A stretch of 64,000 nt of DNA from Helicobacter cinaedi CCUG 18818 = ATCC BAA-847 (lineage in GTDB: Bacteria > Campylobacterota > Campylobacteria > Campylobacterales > Helicobacteraceae). Shown piece by piece: positions 17,293 to 25,647 of this stretch. Position 1 is the stretch's first letter, and each line of letters opens with the position of its first letter. The position numbers were made by a program, and so were the translations under genes. The DNA is taken from assembly GCF_000155475.1 (NCBI RefSeq), contig NZ_DS990393.1, positions 47,379 through 111,378 of the forward strand, read 5' to 3'. A model generated the notes under the pieces. It worked only from the letters and a program-made list of their open reading frames with translations, was not told where the DNA came from and ran no database searches.

Positions 17293-18621
17293 CTACCCAA
17301 ACACCCTTTTGAATATAGAATCCACATTTTTTGTGTAGTAGCTAAACTCAAAACATTCGCGGATTGCCGCTATGCCGATAAGCCCTACAAGTTCGCTATC
17401 CGCTAAAAGATATTGTAAATAAAGCGATTCACCCTTGTCATTTACCGCCGCTTTGCCTTCCTGCAAATCACCCCAAACTTTCATCGCATTTCTTTGCACG
17501 ATTTTATAGGCATCTTCGCGTGATACGCCTTTTTTAGGTAGCTCTAGTAAGATTCGTTGTGAAAATACAAGCCCACCGGTGAGATTTAGATTTTTCATCA
17601 TATTTTTAGGATACACCACTAGCTTTTCAAGCAGCCCTTTTAAACGCATTAGCATAAAATCTGTGGTGATAAAGCTATCAGGTAAAATAAATCGCTCCAC
17701 ACTACTATGGCTGATGTCTCGCTCGTGCCACAACGCGACATTCTCCATTGCGGGCAGGGCATAAGCGCGTATCATTCTGCAAAGCCCCGTGATATTTTCA
17801 CTCAAAACCGGGTTTCGCTTATGGGGCATAGCAGAGCTTCCCTTCTGCCCAGATTCAAAATACTCTTCTGCTTCATAGACTTCTGTGCGTTGCAAATGCC
17901 GCACCTGTAGTGCGATTTTCTCACAGCTACTAGCCAAAAGGGCTAAATCACTCATAAGCCTAGCGTATCTATCCCTCTGTATCACTTGATTACTCACAGG
18001 GGCGGGTTTTAGCCCTAACTCTTTGCAGACGAGTTCTTCTAACTCCATAGGCGTATGAGCGAGATTCCCCATTGCCCCACTTAGCTGCCCCACAGAGATG
18101 ACTTCAAGCGTAGATTCTAACGCCTTTAAATGCCGCCCTAGCTCATCATACCAAATCGCCAAAACTAGCCCAAAAGTGATAGGTTCTCCGTGGATTCCGT
18201 GGCTTCGCCCCACCATTAGCGTGTCTTTATACTGATATGCACGCACCTTTATCGCCGATCTTACCTGTCTTATATCATCTAAAATAATCTTTAAGCTATC
18301 TCGCATTTGCAGTGCCACTGCGGTATCTATGCAATCACTAGAAGTGATCCCATAATGCACCCACCGGCTCTCCTCTCCCAAGCTCTCCGCCACAGAAGTG
18401 GTAAAGGCGATTAAGTCGTGTTTGGTAACAGATTCAATCTCATCAATCCTAGCGATGTCAAATTTCGCGTTTTTGCATATCTTTTCACAATCGCTATCGG
18501 GGATTAGCCCTAGCTTATTCCAGCCACGCACTAACGCCTTTTCCACTTCAAGCCAAGCAGAATATTTGGCATTCATATCCCATAGCTTTTTCATCTCTTC
18601 TCTTGCGTATCGCTCTACCAT
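17293..18621 (-). CDS. purB: adenylosuccinate lyase
   Basis: This fumarase/aspartase-superfamily enzyme makes two cuts in purine synthesis (SAICAR to AICAR, adenylosuccinate to AMP). The 442-residue protein has the signature SSAMPHKRNP (~261-270), catalytic His in GRSHGIHGEP (~139-148), and TSSDCIDTAVALQ. The start ATG is preceded by GGAGTAAAA. It heads a likely transcript with the hrgA-like gene. Confidence 0.97.
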   Translation of the reverse strand: MVERYAREEMKKLWDMNAKYSAWLEVEKALVRGWNKLGLIPDSDCEKICKNAKFDIARIDEIESVTKHDLIAFTTSVAESLGEESRWVHYGITSSDCIDTAVALQMRDSLKIILDDIRQVRSAIKVRAYQYKDTLMVGRSHGIHGEPITFGLVLAIWYDELGRHLKALESTLEVISVGQLSGAMGNLAHTPMELEELVCKELGLKPAPVSNQVIQRDRYARLMSDLALLASSCEKIALQVRHLQRTEVYEAEEYFESGQKGSSAMPHKRNPVLSENITGLCRMIRAYALPAMENVALWHERDISHSSVERFILPDSFITTDFMLMRLKGLLEKLVVYPKNMMKNLNLTGGLVFSQRILLELPKKGVSREDAYKIVQRNAMKVWGDLQEGKAAVNDKGESLYLQYLLADSELVGLIGIAAIRECFEFSYYTKNVDSIFKRVFG

Positions 18622-18793
18622 TTTTACTCCTTCATCATTTGTTAAATCTATACCGCGTTATACCCGCCTTTGTGGAGATAATTATAATGAATCTAAGCTT
18701 AATATGCTACAATCGCGGATTTGAAACAATATTGAAAACGACAAGTGTAAAATCACAAGCCCAAAGCTAGATTCTACAATGATAAGGATTCCT

Positions 18794-19609
18794 ATGAATA
18801 CTCCTTTAAATATCGCCCTTTTACAGCTCCCGCCACTCTCCCCAACCGACACGCGACTGCATCAATACCTAGGTGCATGCAAAAAGCAAAAGGTTAGCCT
18901 TGTGGCGTTTGGGGAATATGTCTTTAACCCATTTTTTAGGGAGTTTGATAAAAATCATTCTAAAGAGATGATAAGTGCCATTTCGCATAACGCCCTAAAC
19001 ACGCTACAAAAACTAGCCAAAAAATACAAGCTTGATATTATCGCTCCATTGCTACTTGGCGAAAATGGAGATGGTGGGAATGGCAAGCTTTATAAATCTA
19101 TTGTCCATATCAGCAATGATGAGAAAAACTCCATACATATTTATCATCAACAACGCCTTATTGCCTATCCACACTGGAATGAAAAGAAGTTTTTTAATAA
19201 TAAGCTTCCAAAATCCCCCAAAACACCCACTGTATTTGAGAAATGTGGGCTGAATCTTGGCGTGATTAGCGGCTTTGAAGCACATTTTGATGAACTATGG
19301 CTAAGGCTTAAGAATGCTAAAGTAGATGTTGTGATTATGCCTTGTAGCAATACTTTTGGCTCCAAAACACGCTGGAGAAATCTCTGCTCTATGCGTGCTT
19401 TTACAAACTCTATGGCACTTTTGCGTGTCAATCGTGTAGGCAGTGGCGTGTATGATGAAACGCAGTGGCAATTTTATGGCGATAGCTTGTTTATTAACGC
19501 CAATGGCGAGATTGAGGAAAATCTTGGCGATAAAGAGGGAATGCTACTTGTAAGTATTGAAAAAGAGCAGATTCTAAACGCACAAAAAGAATGGGGATTT
19601 AGAATCTAA
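18794..19609 (+). CDS. nitrilase-superfamily (carbon-nitrogen hydrolase) protein, catalytic residues apparently lost
   Basis: This 271-residue protein has the nitrilase fold pattern: N-terminal NIALLQLPPLSP, Glu in AFGEYVFNPFF (E41), and a C-terminal FINANGEIEENLGDKEG strand. Aligning the nucleophile region (usual ICYDxxFPEL) with VISGFEAHFDELW puts Gly160 where the catalytic Cys belongs. The usual YrKxHL lysine position reads YHQQRL, with no Lys. The only nearby Cys is in IMPCSN further on. So the fold is present but the Glu-Lys-Cys triad looks broken; it may be a non-enzymatic or altered member. I chose ATG 18794, which has AAGGA six bases upstream, rather than 18779. Confidence 0.8.
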   Translation: MNTPLNIALLQLPPLSPTDTRLHQYLGACKKQKVSLVAFGEYVFNPFFREFDKNHSKEMISAISHNALNTLQKLAKKYKLDIIAPLLLGENGDGGNGKLYKSIVHISNDEKNSIHIYHQQRLIAYPHWNEKKFFNNKLPKSPKTPTVFEKCGLNLGVISGFEAHFDELWLRLKNAKVDVVIMPCSNTFGSKTRWRNLCSMRAFTNSMALLRVNRVGSGVYDETQWQFYGDSLFINANGEIEENLGDKEGMLLVSIEKEQILNAQKEWGFRI

Positions 19610-19622
19610 GAAATGTGCTATA

Positions 19623-21155
19623 ATGGCTCATCTTATTTCAAGGACACAAGTGCTGCAACAAAGTAATCATCAACCTTTACAATCCACCCCGCAAGATTCC
19701 ACCCACGACTCTATCAAAGATTTTATCAAGGACGCCACGCCAGAATCTAGTTTAGATTCCATAGAATCAGAATCTGCACCAAGAGAAGAACGCACAATAA
19801 AAATCATTCTAGGCGTAGGCATAGCCCTTATTTTTGGCATTATCGCAGCAATTTTAGCAAGGGTGTATCTTGGGGCTTCTTTTAAGGTTTCAGCCCTGCT
19901 TGGCATTATTGCCTTGCTTGTTACACTTTGGACGAATAAAGCCCTGCCACTAGGGGTTGTCTCACTTCTGCCTATTATTCTTTTCCCAAGCTTTGGCATA
20001 CTTGATACCAAAAGTGCCACGGAAAATTACGCCAATCCCATTATCTATCTCTTTTTGGGCGGCTTTATGTTAGCCACCGCCACAGAAAAAATCGGACTTC
20101 ATAAAATCATCGCCAAAAAGTTTTTCTCCTTTTTTCCGCAGAATCCAAAGGGCGTTATCTCCGCACTTGGACTTGCTTCTTGTGTGCTTGGCACAGCTTT
20201 ATCAAATTCCACAACCGCGATTTTGCTTCTACCCATTGCCCTATCAATCACGCAGGATTATTTTCTTAAAATGCGTTTTTTACTTGCTGTGGCATTTGGA
20301 GCGAGTATCAGCGGGATTACAACGCCTATTGGCTCACCGCCGAATCTTATTTTCCTAGGATTCTTAGAAAAGCTTGGCTTTGATAGCATAAGCTTTACCA
20401 CTTGGATTTTTATGATGGCTCCGCTTACTTGCCTTATGCTTTATACGATGATTTATATCCTATCTTTTGGCACACAAGGTCATAGCGTGGAGTTTAAAGC
20501 ATTTGAAAATATACAAGTTCGCACTGAACACAAGCGGTTATTATTTTTCATCGCTCTTTTGCTTGTTGTGCTGTTTTTAAACTCTCCCATTAAGCCTTTG
20601 TATGATGGCTTGGGGCTAAATGAAAATGTGATTTTACTAGCCTTTGGGCTACTGATGTTTGTGCCAAAGCTTGGGTTTTTGGATTGGGATGATTCTAAAT
20701 CTATCCCTTATGAGCTGATATTTTTGTTTGGTGCGGGGTTTTGTATTGCCACTGCCTTTTCTCAATCCGAGCTTGGTGGAGTGTTTGAAGGATATTTTAT
20801 GCAGTTTGCAAATTTGCCATTTTTTGTATTTTTGCTTCTTGCTTGTGTGTGTGCGATTATCGCCACGGGCTTTTTAAGCACAACGGCACTTATTGCTATT
20901 TTACTGCCTATCATTTATACCGCTACGCAGTCGTTTTTGGTCGCAGATGAGCCGACAATCACAATGCTTGCGATTACTATTTGTGCGAGTTTTTCTTTTA
21001 TGATTCCTATCTCTACACCGCCTAATGCCATAGTCTTTGAAAAAGGCGGTATCAAAGTGTTGGATATGGTGCGATTTGGATTCTTGCTAAGTGTTGTGGG
21101 GATTGTGGCTGTGAGTATCTTTGCCTTTGCGTATTGGCGGTGGTTTTTAGAGTAG
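19623..21155 (+). CDS. SLC13/DASS-family sodium-coupled anion symporter
   Basis: This inner-membrane transporter of 510 residues has about 12 helices. It carries the two family SNT-like motifs, LSNSTTAILLLP (~198-209) and STTALIAILLP (~420-430), and the proline-turn motifs TTPIGSPPNLIFLG and MIPISTPPNAI. Substrates of relatives are dicarboxylates, citrate, sulfate or phosphate; the exact one is not predictable here. A ~55-residue polar N-terminal extension (PESSLDSIESESAP) is encoded by clustered AGAATCT/AGATTCT heptamers. It starts 14 bases after the nitrilase-like gene, so the two probably share a transcript. Confidence 0.9.
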   Translation: MAHLISRTQVLQQSNHQPLQSTPQDSTHDSIKDFIKDATPESSLDSIESESAPREERTIKIILGVGIALIFGIIAAILARVYLGASFKVSALLGIIALLVTLWTNKALPLGVVSLLPIILFPSFGILDTKSATENYANPIIYLFLGGFMLATATEKIGLHKIIAKKFFSFFPQNPKGVISALGLASCVLGTALSNSTTAILLLPIALSITQDYFLKMRFLLAVAFGASISGITTPIGSPPNLIFLGFLEKLGFDSISFTTWIFMMAPLTCLMLYTMIYILSFGTQGHSVEFKAFENIQVRTEHKRLLFFIALLLVVLFLNSPIKPLYDGLGLNENVILLAFGLLMFVPKLGFLDWDDSKSIPYELIFLFGAGFCIATAFSQSELGGVFEGYFMQFANLPFFVFLLLACVCAIIATGFLSTTALIAILLPIIYTATQSFLVADEPTITMLAITICASFSFMIPISTPPNAIVFEKGGIKVLDMVRFGFLLSVVGIVAVSIFAFAYWRWFLE

Positions 21156-21234
21156 GCAAATAATTTTATGAAAAAAGATAATATCAATTAATTATAAAAT
21201 GATAGAATCTGGCCGCTTTGCTAGTCAAGGTTAA

Positions 21235-22443
<1,209 letters not shown>

Positions 22444-22483
22444 ATTCTAAGACATTCACATTTGGGTATGCGATTTGTGCGAT

Positions 22484-22543
22484 TATGGGGATTTTAGGAT
22501 AGTCATTACCGCTTTAGGTAACTCCTACCCTAAAATCCCCATA
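22484..22543 (+). terminator. long stem-loop downstream of nifS
   Basis: Perfect 15-bp arms (TATGGGGATTTTAGG / CCTAAAATCCCCATA) enclose a 30-nt loop, 40 bases after the nifS stop. There is no T run after it. It could terminate nifS mRNA, stabilise its 3' end or be a small structured element. Confidence 0.5.
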
Positions 22544-22718
22544 AAGCCCACAAAGCCATACAGCAACTGCTAGAATGTGGGTTTTGTGTTGTGTTTTTGA
22601 ATAAAAGCGAATTTTATGTTTTTATCTCAAAGATAAAGATACTTCCGCAATGTGTTTTGATGTGCTAGATTCTAGAATCTAAGCGGTAAAATTTATACAA
22701 CAAAAAAAAGGAAAGAAA

Positions 22719-22769
22719 ATGACAAAGAATGATTTAATCGGTGGTGCGTTATGGGACGCATATTTTTAA
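22719..22769 (+). pseudogene. duplicated 5' end of nifU
   Basis: ATG at 22719 opens a 16-codon frame. Bases 22723-22764 (42 bp) are identical to 24627-24668 at the start of the real nifU; only the second codon differs (ACA versus GCA). An RBS-like AAAAGGAAAGAAA also matches the region before nifU apart from one base. The copy runs into a TAA where the inserted DNA begins. This is the left half of a target duplication flanking the R-M genes. Confidence 0.9.
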
Positions 22770-22797
22770 TGAGAAATTTGCGATTATAGGGCAAAAG

Positions 22798-23769
22798 ATG
22801 ACTTTTATAGATTTTTGTAGTGGTATTGGCGGGGGGCGTTTGGGGCTAGAATCTTGTGGTTTGAAATGCTTGGGTTTTAGTGAGATTGATAGGGCAGCCA
22901 TTAAAACTTACAAAACTTTTTTTAATACTTCAAATGAGCTAGAACTCGGCGATTTAACGCAGATTAATCCACAATCTTTGCCTGATTTTGATTTGCTTAT
23001 TTCTGGTTTTCCTTGTCAAAGCTTTAGCATTGTTGGCAAAAGAGAGGGCTTAGAGAATAAAGAAAAAGGGCAGATTATTTTTTATCTTGCTGAGATTCTA
23101 AAGGCTAAACAACCTAGCTTTTTTATCTTAGAAAATGTTAAAGGCTTATTTAATCACAATAAGGGGCAAACGCTAAAAGAGATTCTAAAACTTTTAGAAT
23201 CTTGTGGCTATCAAGTTTTTCATAAGCTTTTAAATAGTCTTGATTTTGCCTTAGCCCAAGCTAGAGAGAGAGTATATTTTGTAGGGATTAGAAAGGATAA
23301 AAAGCGTGATTTTAGTTTTAGTCAAAGAATGACAAAAAAAGCATTAAAAGAGTTTTTAACGCCCAAACAAGATAACATTTTTAGCAGAGATTCGCAGAGT
23401 TATCAAACCTTTTTAAGATTTTTAGAAAACAAATATAATAAAGGCAGATTTGATTTAACACAGATTTTAGATAAAGATTTTTTAGTGCTTGATACAAGAC
23501 AGAGTGATTTAAGATTGTATGAAAACAAGATTCCAACACTAAGACGAGATAGGCAAGGACTTTTTTATGTTTTTAATAAAGAACTTTATCGCTTAAGTGG
23601 TTTAGAGGCTTTGAGATTGCAGGGCTTTGAAAAAATTCAAAAAATAGAGTTAAAAATCAAGCACTTATCGCAAAATGATATTTTAAGACAATGCGGAAAT
23701 GCAATGAGTGTTAATGTTATAGAATCTATCGCCAAAGATTTATTATGTAATGACGGCAAGGGGGCATAA
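22798..23769 (+). CDS. C5-cytosine DNA methyltransferase (Type II, predicted GCGC)
   Basis: This 323-residue enzyme methylates cytosine C5 to protect host DNA from the partner nuclease encoded next. Motifs appear in order: I DFCSGIGGGRLGLESCG (~5-21), IV GFPCQSFSIVGKREG (catalytic Cys73), VI ENVKG (112-116), VIII QARERVYFVGIR (~154-165), a target-recognition region at ~195-260, IX RLSGLEALRLQGF and X QCGNAMSVNVIES. I chose the ATG at 22798 because motif I begins immediately after it. A longer frame from 22741 would use the duplicated nifU sequence. The region is visibly AT-rich (lines sampled are 27-35% GC). Site specificity is inferred from the neighbour. Confidence 0.93.
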   Translation: MTFIDFCSGIGGGRLGLESCGLKCLGFSEIDRAAIKTYKTFFNTSNELELGDLTQINPQSLPDFDLLISGFPCQSFSIVGKREGLENKEKGQIIFYLAEILKAKQPSFFILENVKGLFNHNKGQTLKEILKLLESCGYQVFHKLLNSLDFALAQARERVYFVGIRKDKKRDFSFSQRMTKKALKEFLTPKQDNIFSRDSQSYQTFLRFLENKYNKGRFDLTQILDKDFLVLDTRQSDLRLYENKIPTLRRDRQGLFYVFNKELYRLSGLEALRLQGFEKIQKIELKIKHLSQNDILRQCGNAMSVNVIESIAKDLLCNDGKGA

Positions 23770-24519
23770 ATGGATAAAGTTAAGCTTGGCCCACAAACCG
23801 CAAAAAATGGATTCAAAAATGAAGCTTTTGTTGTGGCTATTTTTAATAATTGGCAAAATGAGATTCTAGCTCAAAAGTGGCTTAAAGCTATGGGCTATGA
23901 CTTAGAATCAATAGAAGAAGTAAAAGCAGAAAAAATCAAAGGTAGTTTTAAAGCCGATGTGCAGATAGTAATTTTAGTGCAGATTAAATTACAAAAATTG
24001 CAAGATGTGCAAAATATCCAAGTAAAACTTGTTTCTAATAATCAAGGTTTCAATCAAATTGATAAAAGATGGCTTACTTCCTATAATGAATTGTGGAATT
24101 TTCCTAAAGATATTTATGAAATTTTACAATATTTTGTTGGTGAAAAAGAGCCTAAAATAGAGAATCCAAAGGATAAAAGGCGAATGTTTTTTAATGAATT
24201 TTCACAAAAAGAACAAGATAAGATTCTAAACTTTTTTAACGAAAATAGGATTCTAATTTTAAACGATATTTTAAAAGGTAGAGGGCAGTTTGCAAGCGAA
24301 TGGTTTTTGGTAATTTTGAGACTAGAAAGCAACATAGAATGGGTGCTAAAACCTATCAATGAAGTGATAAATTTTTATGGCGGTGAAGTTATGTTTTCTC
24401 CACAAGGAAGCCTTAAGATTGGTAAGGTTACTATGCAAAGAAAAGGTGGCGATGGTGGCAGAGAAAGTGCGAAAATGTTGCAATTTAAGATTAATCCCCT
24501 GTTACTTATGCAAAAATAA
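23770..24519 (+). CDS. Type II restriction endonuclease, HinP1I-like
   Basis: The 249-residue protein matches my memory of HinP1I (247 residues, cuts G^CGC) along its whole length. Shared stretches include TAKNGFKNE near the N-terminus, IQVKLVSNNQGFNQIDKRW (~82-100; holds the Q-x-K of the PD-(D/E)xK-like centre), KDKRRMFFNEFSQKEQ, DILKGRGQFASEW and MQRKGGDGGRESAKMLQFKI. It starts on the base after the methyltransferase stop, so the two are one operon. It should cut unmethylated GCGC sites entering the cell. The identification rests on remembered sequence and needs a search. Confidence 0.85.
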   Translation: MDKVKLGPQTAKNGFKNEAFVVAIFNNWQNEILAQKWLKAMGYDLESIEEVKAEKIKGSFKADVQIVILVQIKLQKLQDVQNIQVKLVSNNQGFNQIDKRWLTSYNELWNFPKDIYEILQYFVGEKEPKIENPKDKRRMFFNEFSQKEQDKILNFFNENRILILNDILKGRGQFASEWFLVILRLESNIEWVLKPINEVINFYGGEVMFSPQGSLKIGKVTMQRKGGDGGRESAKMLQFKINPLLLMQK

Positions 24520-24530
24520 GCAACTAAACC

Positions 24531-24617
24531 AAATTTGAAAGGAAAGTTAAACAAAAACTTAGCAACACAAGATAAAGTGTTACTAACTTTTTGTTTAAAC
24601 ATAAATTTGAAAGGAAA
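24531..24617 (+). repeat. hairpin element flanked by 15-bp direct repeats, before nifU
   Basis: Imperfect 23/24-bp arms at 24546-24568 and 24577-24600, with an 8-nt loop, form a long hairpin. It is bracketed by AAATTTGAAAGGAAA at 24531-24545 and again at 24603-24617. The second repeat includes the nifU ribosome binding site. The layout resembles a tiny palindromic insertion with a target duplication; it may also serve as terminator of the R-M operon. Confidence 0.65.
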
Positions 24618-24622
24618 AGAAA

Positions 24623-25597
24623 ATGGCAAAGAATGATTTAATCGGTGGTGCGTTATGGGACGCATATTCAAACAAAGTAAGTGAGAGAATGGATAATCCC
24701 ACACATTTAGGCGTTTTGACACAAAAAGATGCTGATGAAAAGGGAGCAAAACTCATCGTAGCAGACTATGGCGCGGAAGCGTGTGGCGATGCGGTGCGGC
24801 TGTATTGGCTTGTGGATTCTGATGATACAATCATTGATGCGAAGTTCAAAAGCTTTGGCTGTGGGACGGCGATTGCAAGTAGCGATATGATGGTAGAACT
24901 CTGCCTTGGCAAAAAGGTGCAGGACGCGGTAAAAATCACAAACCTTGATGTAGAGTACGCCTTGCGTGATGACCCTGATACACCGGCTGTCCCGGGGCAG
25001 AAAATGCACTGCTCTGTTATGGCGTATGATGTGATTAAAAAAGCAGCGGGGATTTATCTAGGCAAGGACGCAGCGGACTTTGAGAGTGAAATCATCGTGT
25101 GTGAATGTGCGAGAGTTAGCCTATCTACCATTAAAGAAGTCATCAAACTAAATGATTTAAAAAGTGTAGAAGAAATCACAAACTACACAAAAGCAGGGGC
25201 GTTTTGTAAAAGCTGCATTAAGCCGGGCGGACACGAGGAAAGGGAGTATTATTTGGTAGATATACTTGCTGAAGTCAGGGCTGAAATGGATAAAGAATCT
25301 ATGAAAAAAGTCGCTGATAAAGGCGGAGACATCGCATTTGCTGAAATGACAATGGTGCAAAAGGTAAAGGCGATTGATAAAGTGATTGATGCCAATATCC
25401 GCCCTATGCTTATGATGGATGGGGGCGATATGGAGATTTTAGACATTAAGGATACAAGCGATGGATTCATTGATGTGTATATCCGCTATCTTGGGGCGTG
25501 TAGCGGCTGTGCGAGTGGGGCAACAGGCACATTGTATGCCATAGAATCTGTGTTGCAAGAGCAACTAGATTCTAAAATCCGCGTTTTGCCGATATGA
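24623..25597 (+). CDS. nifU: NifU iron-sulfur cluster scaffold
   Basis: This is the scaffold on which [2Fe-2S]/[4Fe-4S] clusters are built with sulfur from NifS. Its 324 residues form three domains. An IscU-like part has Cys54, Cys80 and Cys130. A central BFD-like [2Fe-2S] domain has C160-x-C162 and C195-x2-C198. A C-terminal Nfu domain has GACSGCASG (C293/C296). All ligands are intact, so the R-M insertion upstream has not damaged the coding region. However, nifU now sits behind the R-M operon and the hairpin, so its transcription may depend on a new promoter or read-through. Confidence 0.96.
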   Translation: MAKNDLIGGALWDAYSNKVSERMDNPTHLGVLTQKDADEKGAKLIVADYGAEACGDAVRLYWLVDSDDTIIDAKFKSFGCGTAIASSDMMVELCLGKKVQDAVKITNLDVEYALRDDPDTPAVPGQKMHCSVMAYDVIKKAAGIYLGKDAADFESEIIVCECARVSLSTIKEVIKLNDLKSVEEITNYTKAGAFCKSCIKPGGHEEREYYLVDILAEVRAEMDKESMKKVADKGGDIAFAEMTMVQKVKAIDKVIDANIRPMLMMDGGDMEILDIKDTSDGFIDVYIRYLGACSGCASGATGTLYAIESVLQEQLDSKIRVLPI

Positions 25598-25599
25598 TT

Positions 25600-25646
25600 G
25601 AAGCTAGTTTCTAGCAAAGCTTTGCTTGTGGCTAGAAACTAGCTTC
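25600..25646. terminator. bidirectional terminator-like hairpin between nifU and the methyltransferase
   Basis: Perfect 16-bp arms (GAAGCTAGTTTCTAGC / GCTAGAAACTAGCTTC) enclose a 15-nt loop. It begins two bases after the nifU stop and ends just before the stop of the convergent gene. Confidence 0.65.
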
Positions 25647-25647
25647 A

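Larger units (their letters stand above)
22444..22797 (+). other. intergenic region between nifS and the R-M insertion
   Basis: These 354 bases hold no complete gene. They contain the 60-nt stem-loop after nifS and an ATACTTCCGCA-type sequence at 22639-22673 that recurs near 54826. A 14-bp palindrome AGATTCTAGAATCT lies at 22667-22680. A copy of the nifU ribosome binding site and first codons (from ~22705) is followed by the left edge of the inserted R-M cassette. Confidence 0.8.

Noticed and set aside
19619..19624. TATAAT as promoter of the SLC13 gene
   Set aside because: It overlaps the start codon at 19623, so it cannot drive that gene; the gene probably shares the upstream transcript.
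22741..22797. Upstream extension of the cytosine methyltransferase to 22741
   Set aside because: It would begin inside the duplicated nifU fragment and before the natural N-terminal motif; ATG 22798 starts directly before motif I.
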